A stretch of DNA of 7,504 nt, from contig DAOVYW010000115.1 of assembly GCA_030635415.1 (NCBI GenBank), forward strand, positions 1 through 7,504, given 5' to 3'. The notes under the pieces are model-generated. The model was not told the DNA's origin, searched no databases, and saw nothing but the letters and a program-made list of their open reading frames with translations. Position 1 is the stretch's first letter. Each line of letters begins with the position of its first letter. The position numbers and the translations under genes are program-made. Positions 1 to 6,403 of the stretch are shown here, piece after piece. This stretch comes from Candidatus Firestoneibacteriota bacterium. GTDB lineage: Bacteria > Oederibacteriota > JAAXVQ01 > JAUVAV01.

Positions 1-54
1 GAACTTGTGCTTATTATAACCCACGTGTCTAAAGGAAAGGCAGGTCATTTTTTA

Positions 55-97
55 TTCCCCCACCCGTCAGCCATTATGTCTTTTTAAAAAGGGGGAA
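55..97. repeat. Inverted repeat TTCCCCC / GGGGGAA
   Basis: The 7-bp arms at 55-61 and 91-97 match perfectly and enclose 29 bp that includes TTTTTAAAAA (81-90). It lies in the gene-free stretch 1-172 downstream of the kinase-like gene. GC-rich arms could form a stable hairpin in RNA, but no T-run follows the second arm in either direction. Role unknown. Confidence 0.35.
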
Positions 98-145
98 CTT
101 AAGTAGAAATACAATTTAATACTCAGATTGGCTTCATTAACGCTG

Positions 146-176
146 ATAAGTCCGACAAGCTGCTAGCCTGACTTAT
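146..176 (-). other. Stem-loop overlapping the stop codon of the kinase-like gene
   Basis: ATAAGTC (146-152) and GACTTAT (170-176) form a perfect 7-bp inverted repeat with a 17-nt loop; the TAA stop lies inside one arm. No T-run follows on the minus strand, so it is not a standard intrinsic terminator. It could be a 3'-end mRNA hairpin. Confidence 0.25.
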
Positions 177-2428
177 TTATCCAGTTGATCATCGATATTA
201 TCAATATCATTTAGCAGTTTGTCCAGGTCTTCTCCGGTCTCGGCGATTTTAGGATTCCCGGTTTCCGGATTTTCCTCCGGCTGGTCCATTAACGCGGAAA
301 GATCGTAATACTTTTCTGCTTTTTTATCTTCATCCTTTTCTTCCGGCAGCTGTACAGACATTGCTGCTCCGGCTGGCGCGCCTTTTTGTAAAGTAACCAC
401 GGTCTCATTCCCCTGGCCCGGTAAACCTCTGATGGCAACCATTCCATGATGAATATCCATAATGCATTTTATAATGGCAAAACGGAGTCCGGTTCCGGCC
501 ATATCAGTCCCGGACGGGGATTCCACTCCATGAAAAACCGTGAACACCTTTTCCGCCTCCACGGGCATAATCGGCGGACCGCTGTCGCGGATTTTAACCA
601 CCAGATTTTTCGGGGTCTCAGTTGCCGTAATACGAACCTCCCGGCCGGCCGGACTAATCTTCAGGGCATGTTGGACCAAACCAACAAATACCCGTCCCAT
701 CCGCTCACTGTTGACCATAACCGGTGTCAACGAAGGCGGCATCTCTTGGATCAACTGGATCTGCTTGGAATCAGCCTGCGCCTGGATATTTAAAACCACA
801 TCTTCCAGCAGGGCGGCAATATCCGTAGAGGTCAAAACTATCTGAGCCGATTCTCCTTCTAAATAGGCAATATCCAATAAATCGCTGATCAGTCTTTCCA
901 GGCGGGCGCTTTTATTTATTACCTCGCCCAGAAAATCCTGCTGCTTGTCTGTGATTTTGCCTTCTTCCGAAGAAAGAATCCGGGAAATATAGTTTTTTAT
1001 TACCAGCAGCATGGCCTTTAAATCTTCTGACATGCTGTTAATCGCCTTACTTCGTATCCGGCCCGCAGCTTCATATTTTGCCACTAATTCTTCATGCTGG
1101 CCCGTATTGTCCGGGGAAGGCACGACCTGTTTTAATTCCCGGTTTTGACTGACTAACTCCTCGGCCTTTTCCTCGAGTTCCATGTTTTTGGCCAGTGCCT
1201 GGTCATGCGCCTGACGCAATTCCATAAGCTCCCGGTTCAAGTGGGTTAAATTTTCAGTTTCGTCGGTTTCTATCCGCCCGGCCGGCGCCGGCCCTTTAGT
1301 TTTATTGGCTTTATTGATCAAGAAGTTGATAGCATCGGTTAATTTTTCTACCTCTCCGCTTCCGGATAAAGCCAGTGGCACCAAGTTCTCGCCTTCATGC
1401 CGCATCCCATCCAATGCCTGGTTTATTTTCTTGATTCCGGCTGAAGACCCGCCGCTGAATAAAATCATGAAAACCATGCCCAAAAGCAGAATTAATGCCA
1501 AGCCTCCCAATATAAGCGGATCACTAAAGAGCGACGTGCTAACAGCGGGTGGTCCGATTATCTTCTCCAGTCCCGTAATCTCCAGCAGAGCAAATAATTT
1601 GTTTTTCGTCAGCTGGAAAGAAGCGCTGCCGATTAAATATTCGGTATCTTCCCAGCGGACTTTGAAATATTCCGGGCCCTCTGCCGGGTGCCGGCTTAAT
1701 TCCTGCATTGTTGGTAAACGCTTGCCAAATAGAACGCCTAGATCATCCGGGAAATTCTTTTGTGGGCCGGGGGTCAAACGGCGGCCTTGGCTGGTACCGA
1801 TTAGGACCAGGATACCCCCGGGGGAAGAATGGGGTTGATAAGACTCTGAAGTAATAGAAATTGTTGCTTGCAAAACTCCCAGAAAATTACCGTGGTCCGT
1901 TAAACAGGGCACGGTTATCTTTAAATGAACTTTATCCGGGGCCGTGACTTCCAAGACCATGGCGGTTAATCTCTGGCGGGAGGCTAATTTAAATGCCGGG
2001 GTGGCGGCTATGGAGGCATCCGGCTTTTTCCCCATCGAAGCCAGTTTTCTTCCCCGCTCATCCGTCAATAATCCGCTGCTCCAGTTCGTTCGGGCTTTTA
2101 TTGCTTTTAAAAATGCCCGCTTTTTAGCTTTTCTCGACCCGGCCTTGGTATGGGAACGCCGTAATTCTTTGGTATCCGCCATGGTTTCGGTCTGGCTTTT
2201 CGCTTGGTCGATAAACTTATCCAACCGCCGGGCTGCCGCTTGGGCGGCTTCCATAACCTGGCGGTTTTTTTCCTTTGCCACGTTCTGAAGTTCCAAGGTG
2301 CCCAACTGGTTTCGCAGATTCTGATATGATTCGTTTTTTAGACGATCGCCATAAAAGAACAGTCCCACTGTACTGGTGAGCGTGAATAGCAATACCAGAC
2401 TTGCTCCCGGCCGGCCTTTAAGTTTCAC
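173..2428 (-). CDS. Degenerate sensor histidine kinase-like membrane protein (probable pseudokinase)
   Basis: The 751-aa protein has the layout of a two-component sensor kinase. Domains in order: a short basic N-terminus; membrane segment 1 (about 9-27); an extracytoplasmic double-Cache-like sensor (about 28-303), with a long N-terminal helix and the typical IDE-like phrase KITVPCLTDHGNFLGVL (170-186); membrane segment 2 (about 305-324); HAMP (about 326-376); coiled coil (about 392-435); DHp-like helices (about 455-525); HATPase-like domain (about 535-683); and an acidic tail. The DHp consensus MSHELRTPL reads MSEDLKAML (466-474), so the phosphoacceptor His is Glu468. The N box reads GLVQHALK (583-590) in place of NLLxNAxK, G1 reads DSGPPI (615-620) in place of DxGxGI, and G2 reads GTGLRFAI (645-652) in place of GTGLGLAI. 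The family normally autophosphorylates with ATP; these changes argue that this protein does not. The frame is intact with a strong ribosome binding site, so it is not a decaying pseudogene. No response regulator is adjacent. A scaffold or ligand-responsive regulatory role is inference. Family assignment is firm; function is unknown. Confidence 0.9.
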   Translation of the reverse strand: MKLKGRPGASLVLLFTLTSTVGLFFYGDRLKNESYQNLRNQLGTLELQNVAKEKNRQVMEAAQAAARRLDKFIDQAKSQTETMADTKELRRSHTKAGSRKAKKRAFLKAIKARTNWSSGLLTDERGRKLASMGKKPDASIAATPAFKLASRQRLTAMVLEVTAPDKVHLKITVPCLTDHGNFLGVLQATISITSESYQPHSSPGGILVLIGTSQGRRLTPGPQKNFPDDLGVLFGKRLPTMQELSRHPAEGPEYFKVRWEDTEYLIGSASFQLTKNKLFALLEITGLEKIIGPPAVSTSLFSDPLILGGLALILLLGMVFMILFSGGSSAGIKKINQALDGMRHEGENLVPLALSGSGEVEKLTDAINFLINKANKTKGPAPAGRIETDETENLTHLNRELMELRQAHDQALAKNMELEEKAEELVSQNRELKQVVPSPDNTGQHEELVAKYEAAGRIRSKAINSMSEDLKAMLLVIKNYISRILSSEEGKITDKQQDFLGEVINKSARLERLISDLLDIAYLEGESAQIVLTSTDIAALLEDVVLNIQAQADSKQIQLIQEMPPSLTPVMVNSERMGRVFVGLVQHALKISPAGREVRITATETPKNLVVKIRDSGPPIMPVEAEKVFTVFHGVESPSGTDMAGTGLRFAIIKCIMDIHHGMVAIRGLPGQGNETVVTLQKGAPAGAAMSVQLPEEKDEDKKAEKYYDLSALMDQPEENPETGNPKIAETGEDLDKLLNDIDNIDDQLDK

Positions 2429-2437
2429 CCTGGCTTC

Positions 2438-2443
2438 CCTCCT
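2438..2443 (-). promoter_or_regulatory. Ribosome binding site fixing a GTG start
   Basis: The minus strand reads AGGAGG, with 9 nt between it and the GTG at 2428-2426. The match and spacing are near ideal, so GTG rather than a later ATG is taken as the start of the kinase-like gene. Confidence 0.85.
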
Positions 2444-2451
2444 TTAAAAAC

Positions 2452-2467
2452 GGAATTTTCATATTCC
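2452..2467 (-). terminator. Weak hairpin plus T5 between gyrA and the next gene
   Basis: On the minus strand GGAAT and ATTCC form a 5-bp stem with a 6-nt loop, followed within two bases by TTTTT (2450-2446). The stem is short and AT-rich, so at best it would attenuate transcription leaving gyrA. The strong Shine-Dalgarno of the next gene begins directly after the T-run. Confidence 0.2.
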
Positions 2468-2485
2468 CGTCTTAGATGGCTTTAC

Positions 2486-4927
2486 TCAGGTTTTCTCTTC
2501 TTCTTCCTTGCTGACCACCCGCGCCACCGCGCTAACACTCTCGGTTGGCGCCAGCTTGATCAATCGCACTCCCTGGGCATTGCGCCCTACCGGGTTAATC
2601 GCTTTGACGGCGGTACGAATCACTGTGCCGGAGGAACTAATCATCATTAACTCATCACTGTCAGACACCGATTTTATGGTTACTACTTCACCATTGCGCT
2701 CAGTAACTTTAATATTTATCATGCCATGTCCGCCACGGCTTTGACTACGGTAAGCTTCCAGGCTGGTACGCTTGCCAAAGCCTTTATTCGTAACGGTCAG
2801 CAGGCTTCCACCGCGGCTCAAAATTGACATGCCGACTACTTTATCCTTCTGACGCAGATGGATGCCACGCACACCTCGCCCGGTGCGGCCCACTTCCCGG
2901 ATCTGTCCGACCTTAAAGCGGATGGCTTTGCCCATCCGGGTAGCCAAAACCACATCCATATCTTCCGAAGCCTCCATAACTTGGAAGAGATTATCTCCCG
3001 GGTTCAAAGTCAAGGCAATAATGCCTCCGACTCTGGGATTGGAATAGGCGGTAAGGCGCGTACGTTTAATCAGTCCCTGCTCTGTTCCCATAACCAGAAA
3101 GCGGTTCTCGGCAAATTGCTTTACTGGAATAAAGGTCTCGACTGATTCACCGGGCTGCAGGCGGATTAAATTGATTATCGCTTTACCCTTGGATACTCGC
3201 CCGGCTTCTGGTATTTCATAGACCTTAAGCCAATATACTCTTCCCTGATTGGTGAAAAATAAAATATAATGATGTGTGGACGCAATAAATAAATGCTCCA
3301 CAAAATCTTCCGACTTGGTGCCCATCCCGGCCACCCCCCGTCCTCCGCGCCGTTGCGAACGGTAAGTAGAAACCGGCAGTCGTTTAATATACCCGAGATT
3401 TGATACCGTAATCACCATATCCTCTTCCGTGATTAAATCTTCCATGGATAAATCGGCCAGCGCGCCGATGATTTCCGTCCGTCTTGCATCACCGTATTTC
3501 TTCCTGATGTATTCGATTTCTTCCACAATTATGGCGGAAATTTTACGCTCGCTGGCCAAGATTGAACGGAGGCGTTCAATGGTTTTTATAATCTCGAGAT
3601 ATTCCTCTTCGATCTTCTTGGTCTCCAAGTTGGTTAATTGATGTAAACGCATATCCAGAATAGCCTGGGCTTGCAGGGATGAAAGTTTAAAATTATTCAT
3701 GAGGGATTGTTTAGCTATTTCCACGTTAGCCGAAGACCGGATAATTTTAATGATTTTGTCCAGGAATTTAAGCGCGATCTTCAATCCTTCCAGAATATGC
3801 GCACGTTTTTCCGCCCGGTTCAATTCAAAACGGCTGCGTCGGACGACCACCTGCTTGCGATGAGCGATAAAATGTTCCAGCACCTGCTTAAGATTCAGCG
3901 TTTGCGGCCGGCCATTTACCAAAGCCAGCATATTTACGCCAAAACTTGTGCGCAGGGAGGTATGTTTAAATAAATTATTCAATACGATCTGGGCATTATC
4001 GTTCCGGCCCACTTCTATCACAATGCGCATTCCTTCACGATCCGATTCATCCCTTAAATCGGTAATTCCCTCCACTTTTTTATCATGGACGAGCCGGGCG
4101 ATATTTTCTACCTGTTGGGCTTTATTCACCTGATAGGGAAGTTCCGTAACGATGATACGCTCTTTGCCGTTTTTAATCTGTTCAATCATTACTTTGGCCT
4201 GCATCTTAATAGATCCCCGGCCGGTACGATAAGCATTCACTATTCCCTCGCGGCCCAAAATATACCCGGCCGTGGGAAAATCAGGACCCTTGATATATTG
4301 CATAAGTTTATCGACCGTCAAGCCGGGATCATGTATCAACGCCACCATGGCATTAATAACTTCGGTGAGATTATGCGGTGGAATATTAGTAGCCATTCCG
4401 ACCGCAATTCCGGTAGTACCATTAACCAAAAGATTTGGTATCTTGACCGGCAGTAATGTAGGTTCGGTTAATGAATCATCGTAGTTAGGACAAAAATCCA
4501 CGGTATCTTTATCAATATCCGCTAAAAGTTCAGCGGAAATGCCGGCCAGCCGGGCTTCCGTATAACGCATAGCGGCGGGAGGATCTCCATCCACGGATCC
4601 GAAATTCCCTTGGCCGGCCACTAAAGGATAACGCATATTGAAATTTTGCGCCATGCGAACTAAAGAATCATAAATAGCCGAATCACCATGCGGATGATAA
4701 TTACCCATGACTTCACCCACTATTTTAGCGGCTTTTCGAAAAGGTTTATTATGATGCAGGCCCATATCATACATGCCATATAAGATACGGCGATGAACAG
4801 GTTTTAATCCATCACGTACGTCGGGTAACGCACGGCCTACGATAACGCTCATTGAATAATCGAGGTAGGAATTTTTCATTTCCTCCTCAACCAGAATCGG
4901 GTAAATTTTTTGCGTATCAGTTTCCAT
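2486..4927 (-). CDS. gyrA: GyrA, DNA gyrase subunit A
   Basis: GyrA is the breakage-reunion subunit of type IIA topoisomerase; with GyrB it introduces negative supercoils using ATP. The 813-aa protein is complete. The winged-helix region has VGEVMGNYHPHGDSAIYD (70-87), with Ser83 and Asp87 in the same numbering as E. coli GyrA, and catalytic Tyr122 in AAMRYTE. The tower and coiled-coil region runs to about 490. The C-terminal domain starts with the GyrA box QRRGGRG (525-531), which marks a gyrase rather than topoisomerase IV (ParC). Degenerate copies recur about every 50 residues (about 576-583, 630-637, 680-688, 729-735, 781-789), as expected for a six-bladed beta-pinwheel. The tail is short and acidic (SKEEEEKT). 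The ATG is preceded by AGGA at 4940-4937, spacing 9 nt. gyrB is not adjacent. The next gene starts 57 bp downstream and may share the transcript. Confidence 0.98.
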   Translation of the reverse strand: METDTQKIYPILVEEEMKNSYLDYSMSVIVGRALPDVRDGLKPVHRRILYGMYDMGLHHNKPFRKAAKIVGEVMGNYHPHGDSAIYDSLVRMAQNFNMRYPLVAGQGNFGSVDGDPPAAMRYTEARLAGISAELLADIDKDTVDFCPNYDDSLTEPTLLPVKIPNLLVNGTTGIAVGMATNIPPHNLTEVINAMVALIHDPGLTVDKLMQYIKGPDFPTAGYILGREGIVNAYRTGRGSIKMQAKVMIEQIKNGKERIIVTELPYQVNKAQQVENIARLVHDKKVEGITDLRDESDREGMRIVIEVGRNDNAQIVLNNLFKHTSLRTSFGVNMLALVNGRPQTLNLKQVLEHFIAHRKQVVVRRSRFELNRAEKRAHILEGLKIALKFLDKIIKIIRSSANVEIAKQSLMNNFKLSSLQAQAILDMRLHQLTNLETKKIEEEYLEIIKTIERLRSILASERKISAIIVEEIEYIRKKYGDARRTEIIGALADLSMEDLITEEDMVITVSNLGYIKRLPVSTYRSQRRGGRGVAGMGTKSEDFVEHLFIASTHHYILFFTNQGRVYWLKVYEIPEAGRVSKGKAIINLIRLQPGESVETFIPVKQFAENRFLVMGTEQGLIKRTRLTAYSNPRVGGIIALTLNPGDNLFQVMEASEDMDVVLATRMGKAIRFKVGQIREVGRTGRGVRGIHLRQKDKVVGMSILSRGGSLLTVTNKGFGKRTSLEAYRSQSRGGHGMINIKVTERNGEVVTIKSVSDSDELMMISSSGTVIRTAVKAINPVGRNAQGVRLIKLAPTESVSAVARVVSKEEEEKT

Positions 4928-4982
4928 AATACTTCATCCTATTTCATAATTTTAATCCCGGCTCTAGCCAGAGGGATGTATT

Positions 4983-5003
4983 TTCTTTGCGCAGCGCAAA
5001 TAA
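4983..5003. promoter_or_regulatory. Palindrome upstream of gyrA, candidate operator
   Basis: The core TTTGCGCAGCGCAAA (4986-5000) is a perfect 7-bp inverted repeat around a single A. Extending outward past one mismatched pair adds two more pairs, so 9 of 10 arm positions match. It lies about 58 bp before the gyrA ATG in the dnaN-gyrA spacer. No T-run follows it on the minus strand, so it is not a classical intrinsic terminator after dnaN. The tight symmetry suits a dimeric repressor site or a short mRNA hairpin. Which of these applies cannot be told from sequence. Confidence 0.35.
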
Positions 5004-5062
5004 GCAAGCGGGGGAAGTAGGGCACAAATTTCCTACCACCAATGCCCATTAACCAAAACCGG

Positions 5063-6169
5063 CTATGTTCGCATCGGCATAATGACACATAAATAATTAA
5101 ATCCACTATCTACCGGTTTAAATACTCCCGGATTAAGGTTGGAAGTAAGTTCAATCAAGCACTCCGCCGACCCAATATTCTTTAAAATATCTAAAAGATA
5201 TTTAGCGTTGTAAGCAGTAATAATACTCTCCCCGGAATACTTAATCTCCAATTCTTCCTGGGCCTCTCCCACTTCAGGCGTATTAGAAGTAATCAGCAAT
5301 TTATTTTGACTAAAAGAATATTTGACCGAATTGGATTTATCCGAAGCCATTAATGATACCCGCCGCGTACCGGCCATGATTTTACCGGTATCACAGGTGA
5401 TAAAATTCTCGCCTTGCTTGGGAATTACCTGATCGCAATTGGGAAATTGACCTTCGATTAAACGTGAAATTAAAACCACCTGGGCAGTAGAGAATATAAT
5501 TTGATTCTCACTTAATTGAATAAATACCTCTCCTTCTTCAGTTAAGGTTTTATACAATTCGTGCAGGGTTTTAGACGGAATAATATGATTGAACTCTTGT
5601 GTGACTTTCTTATCCAGCGGACTTTCAATATAAGACAACCGATGACCATCCGTGGAAACCATGCGTAAAATACTTTTTTCAGTATCTGAAAACATCAGCA
5701 CCCCGTTTAGTACATAACGGGTTTCATCCGAGGATACCGAAAATATGGTTTTTCTTATCATATCCTTTAAAACTTTTTGCGCCAGCGTAATGCCTTTATC
5801 GTTTTTAAGGGTGGGAAACACCGGATACTCATCCTTTGGCAGACCATTGATCTTAAAAATTGATTTATCGCACATTAAAGTAACTACGTGATTATCATTT
5901 AAAGACATGGATATGTCCTTTTCCGGAAGTTCGCGAATAATTTCCAGCAGTCTTCGGGCGGGAAGAGTAATGCTTCCGGGAGATAAAATTTCTGCGGAAA
6001 TATGTGATTTAATGGTTATTTCCAAATCGGTACAGGAAAGAAATAGTGTTTTTTTATCGGTTTCTAATAAAATATTGGAAAGAATGGGTAAAGTATTACG
6101 AACAGCGGAAGCATTAATGACTGATAAGATGCCATTTAGAAAATCAGTTCGTTTGATGGAAATGTTCAT
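5063..6169 (-). CDS. dnaN: DnaN, DNA polymerase III beta subunit (sliding clamp)
   Basis: The sliding clamp forms a ring round DNA, tethers the replicative polymerase, and is the docking site for many replication and repair proteins. The protein is 368 aa, the usual length, and should divide into the three clamp domains (about 1-120, 121-245, 246-368). Family hallmarks are the N-terminal segment NTLPILSNILLE, TDGHRLSY in the middle domain, GQFPNCDQVIPKQ near the start of domain III, and the C-terminal PVDSGFNYLCVIMPMRT, which forms part of the peptide-binding pocket. The start is the ATG preceded by GGAGGT. No internal defect is seen. It lies 234 bp after dnaA and 135 bp before gyrA, a spacing that suggests separate promoters or long leaders rather than tight coupling. 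The gene is visibly AT-richer than the genes downstream (14 G+C in 5281-5340). recF, often the next gene, is not here. Confidence 0.98.
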   Translation of the reverse strand: MNISIKRTDFLNGILSVINASAVRNTLPILSNILLETDKKTLFLSCTDLEITIKSHISAEILSPGSITLPARRLLEIIRELPEKDISMSLNDNHVVTLMCDKSIFKINGLPKDEYPVFPTLKNDKGITLAQKVLKDMIRKTIFSVSSDETRYVLNGVLMFSDTEKSILRMVSTDGHRLSYIESPLDKKVTQEFNHIIPSKTLHELYKTLTEEGEVFIQLSENQIIFSTAQVVLISRLIEGQFPNCDQVIPKQGENFITCDTGKIMAGTRRVSLMASDKSNSVKYSFSQNKLLITSNTPEVGEAQEELEIKYSGESIITAYNAKYLLDILKNIGSAECLIELTSNLNPGVFKPVDSGFNYLCVIMPMRT

Positions 6170-6180
6170 TATAAAATATT

Positions 6181-6186
6181 ACCTCC
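6181..6186 (-). promoter_or_regulatory. dnaN: dnaN ribosome binding site
   Basis: The minus strand reads GGAGGT, a strong Shine-Dalgarno, 11 nt before the ATG at 6169-6167. It supports the chosen dnaN start. Confidence 0.8.
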
Positions 6187-6200
6187 ATAGTAAAATTAAG

Positions 6201-6218
6201 TAATAGCAGTAGTAGTAC
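6201..6218 (+). promoter_or_regulatory. DnaA-trio-like trinucleotide run
   Basis: The + strand reads TAA TAG CAG TAG TAG TAC. In the known bacterial origin element, DnaA-trios are repeats of TAG or TAA read 5'->3' on one strand, and the DnaA boxes lie beyond the 3' end of the run. Here two very weak box-like 9-mers (TGTTAATAT at 6220-6228, TGTTGAAAA at 6228-6236) and the better site at 6281-6289 are on that side. Unlike the described arrangement there is no GC-rich cluster between trio and box. The run also sits in the dnaN leader, so it may be coincidence. Confidence 0.25.
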
Positions 6219-6252
6219 ATGTTAATATGTTGAAAAGCAAGAAAAAACTGTA

Positions 6253-6258
6253 ATTATA
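6253..6258 (-). promoter_or_regulatory. dnaN: Candidate -10 element for dnaN
   Basis: The minus strand has a perfect TATAAT hexamer here, 83 bp before the dnaN ATG, which would give a leader of roughly 75-80 nt. No good -35 hexamer is found 16-19 bp upstream, and there is no TGn extension. In such AT-rich DNA a chance match is quite possible. Confidence 0.3.
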
Positions 6259-6280
6259 CGGATATTTCTTAAAAGAAACT

Positions 6281-6289
6281 TGTGTAAAA
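6281..6289 (-). promoter_or_regulatory. DnaA-box-like 9-mer
   Basis: The minus strand reads TTTTACACA, one mismatch from the consensus TTATNCACA. It lies between dnaA and dnaN, where DnaA autoregulatory or origin boxes are often found. A single one-mismatch site in AT-rich DNA can occur by chance, so this is only a candidate. Confidence 0.3.
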
Positions 6290-6403
6290 AAAAAGTAAAA
6301 CCACAAAAGTTTTCCCCGGAATTAACAAAAAGTAAAACGGGTTAAAAAAATCAACAAAAAAAAGGAATAAACTACAAGAAAATAACAGCTAATAAACAGG
6401 CAA

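Larger units (their letters stand above)
6170..6403. other. dnaA-dnaN intergenic region, candidate replication origin or unwinding element
   Basis: This 234-bp spacer has no gene. The half next to dnaA is very AT-rich and asymmetric: over 6281-6400 the + strand has 69 A, 19 T and 32 G+C. It contains a one-mismatch DnaA box (6281-6289), a run of TAA/TAG trinucleotides resembling DnaA-trios (6201-6218), a 12-bp direct repeat (6290-6301 and 6327-6338), and a TATAAT hexamer on the minus strand (6258-6253). In many bacteria an origin element lies beside dnaA, either upstream or between dnaA and dnaN. No exact TTATNCACA box is present and the region upstream of dnaA is out of view, so the origin call is tentative. 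The region certainly carries the dnaN leader. Confidence 0.3.

Noticed and set aside
13..18. Minus-strand TATAAT near the left edge.
   Set aside because: No acceptable -35 at 16-19 bp spacing, no TGn extension, and nothing known downstream because the window ends.
1..48. Possible gene start at the left edge: minus-strand ATG at 48-46 gives 16 open codons (MTCLSFRHVGYNKHKF) to the window end.
   Set aside because: No recognisable sequence and only a weak GGGGGA upstream; 16 codons are too few to support a gene.
176..184. TTATCCAGT, similar to a DnaA box.
   Set aside because: Two mismatches, located in the coding end of the kinase-like gene, with no neighbouring boxes.
1305..1838. Plus-strand open frame of 177 codons opposite the kinase-like gene.
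   Set aside because: It lies wholly antisense to a well-supported coding frame, resembles no family, and is explained by the complementary codon pattern.
2486..4927. Topoisomerase IV subunit ParC as an alternative to GyrA.
   Set aside because: A canonical GyrA box (QRRGGRG) followed by a full six-blade C-terminal domain points to gyrase.
5017..5036. GTAGG...CCTAC inverted repeat just after dnaN as a terminator.
   Set aside because: Only 5 bp with a 10-nt loop and no T-run; the match is too short to call.
5907..6203. Plus-strand open frame of 98 codons opposite the start of dnaN.
   Set aside because: Antisense to the conserved clamp N-terminus and crossing its ribosome binding site; no family features.
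6265..6278. TTTCTT/AAGAAA inverted repeat in the dnaA-dnaN spacer.
   Set aside because: Loop of two bases and AT-only pairing apart from one pair; expected often in such AT-rich DNA.
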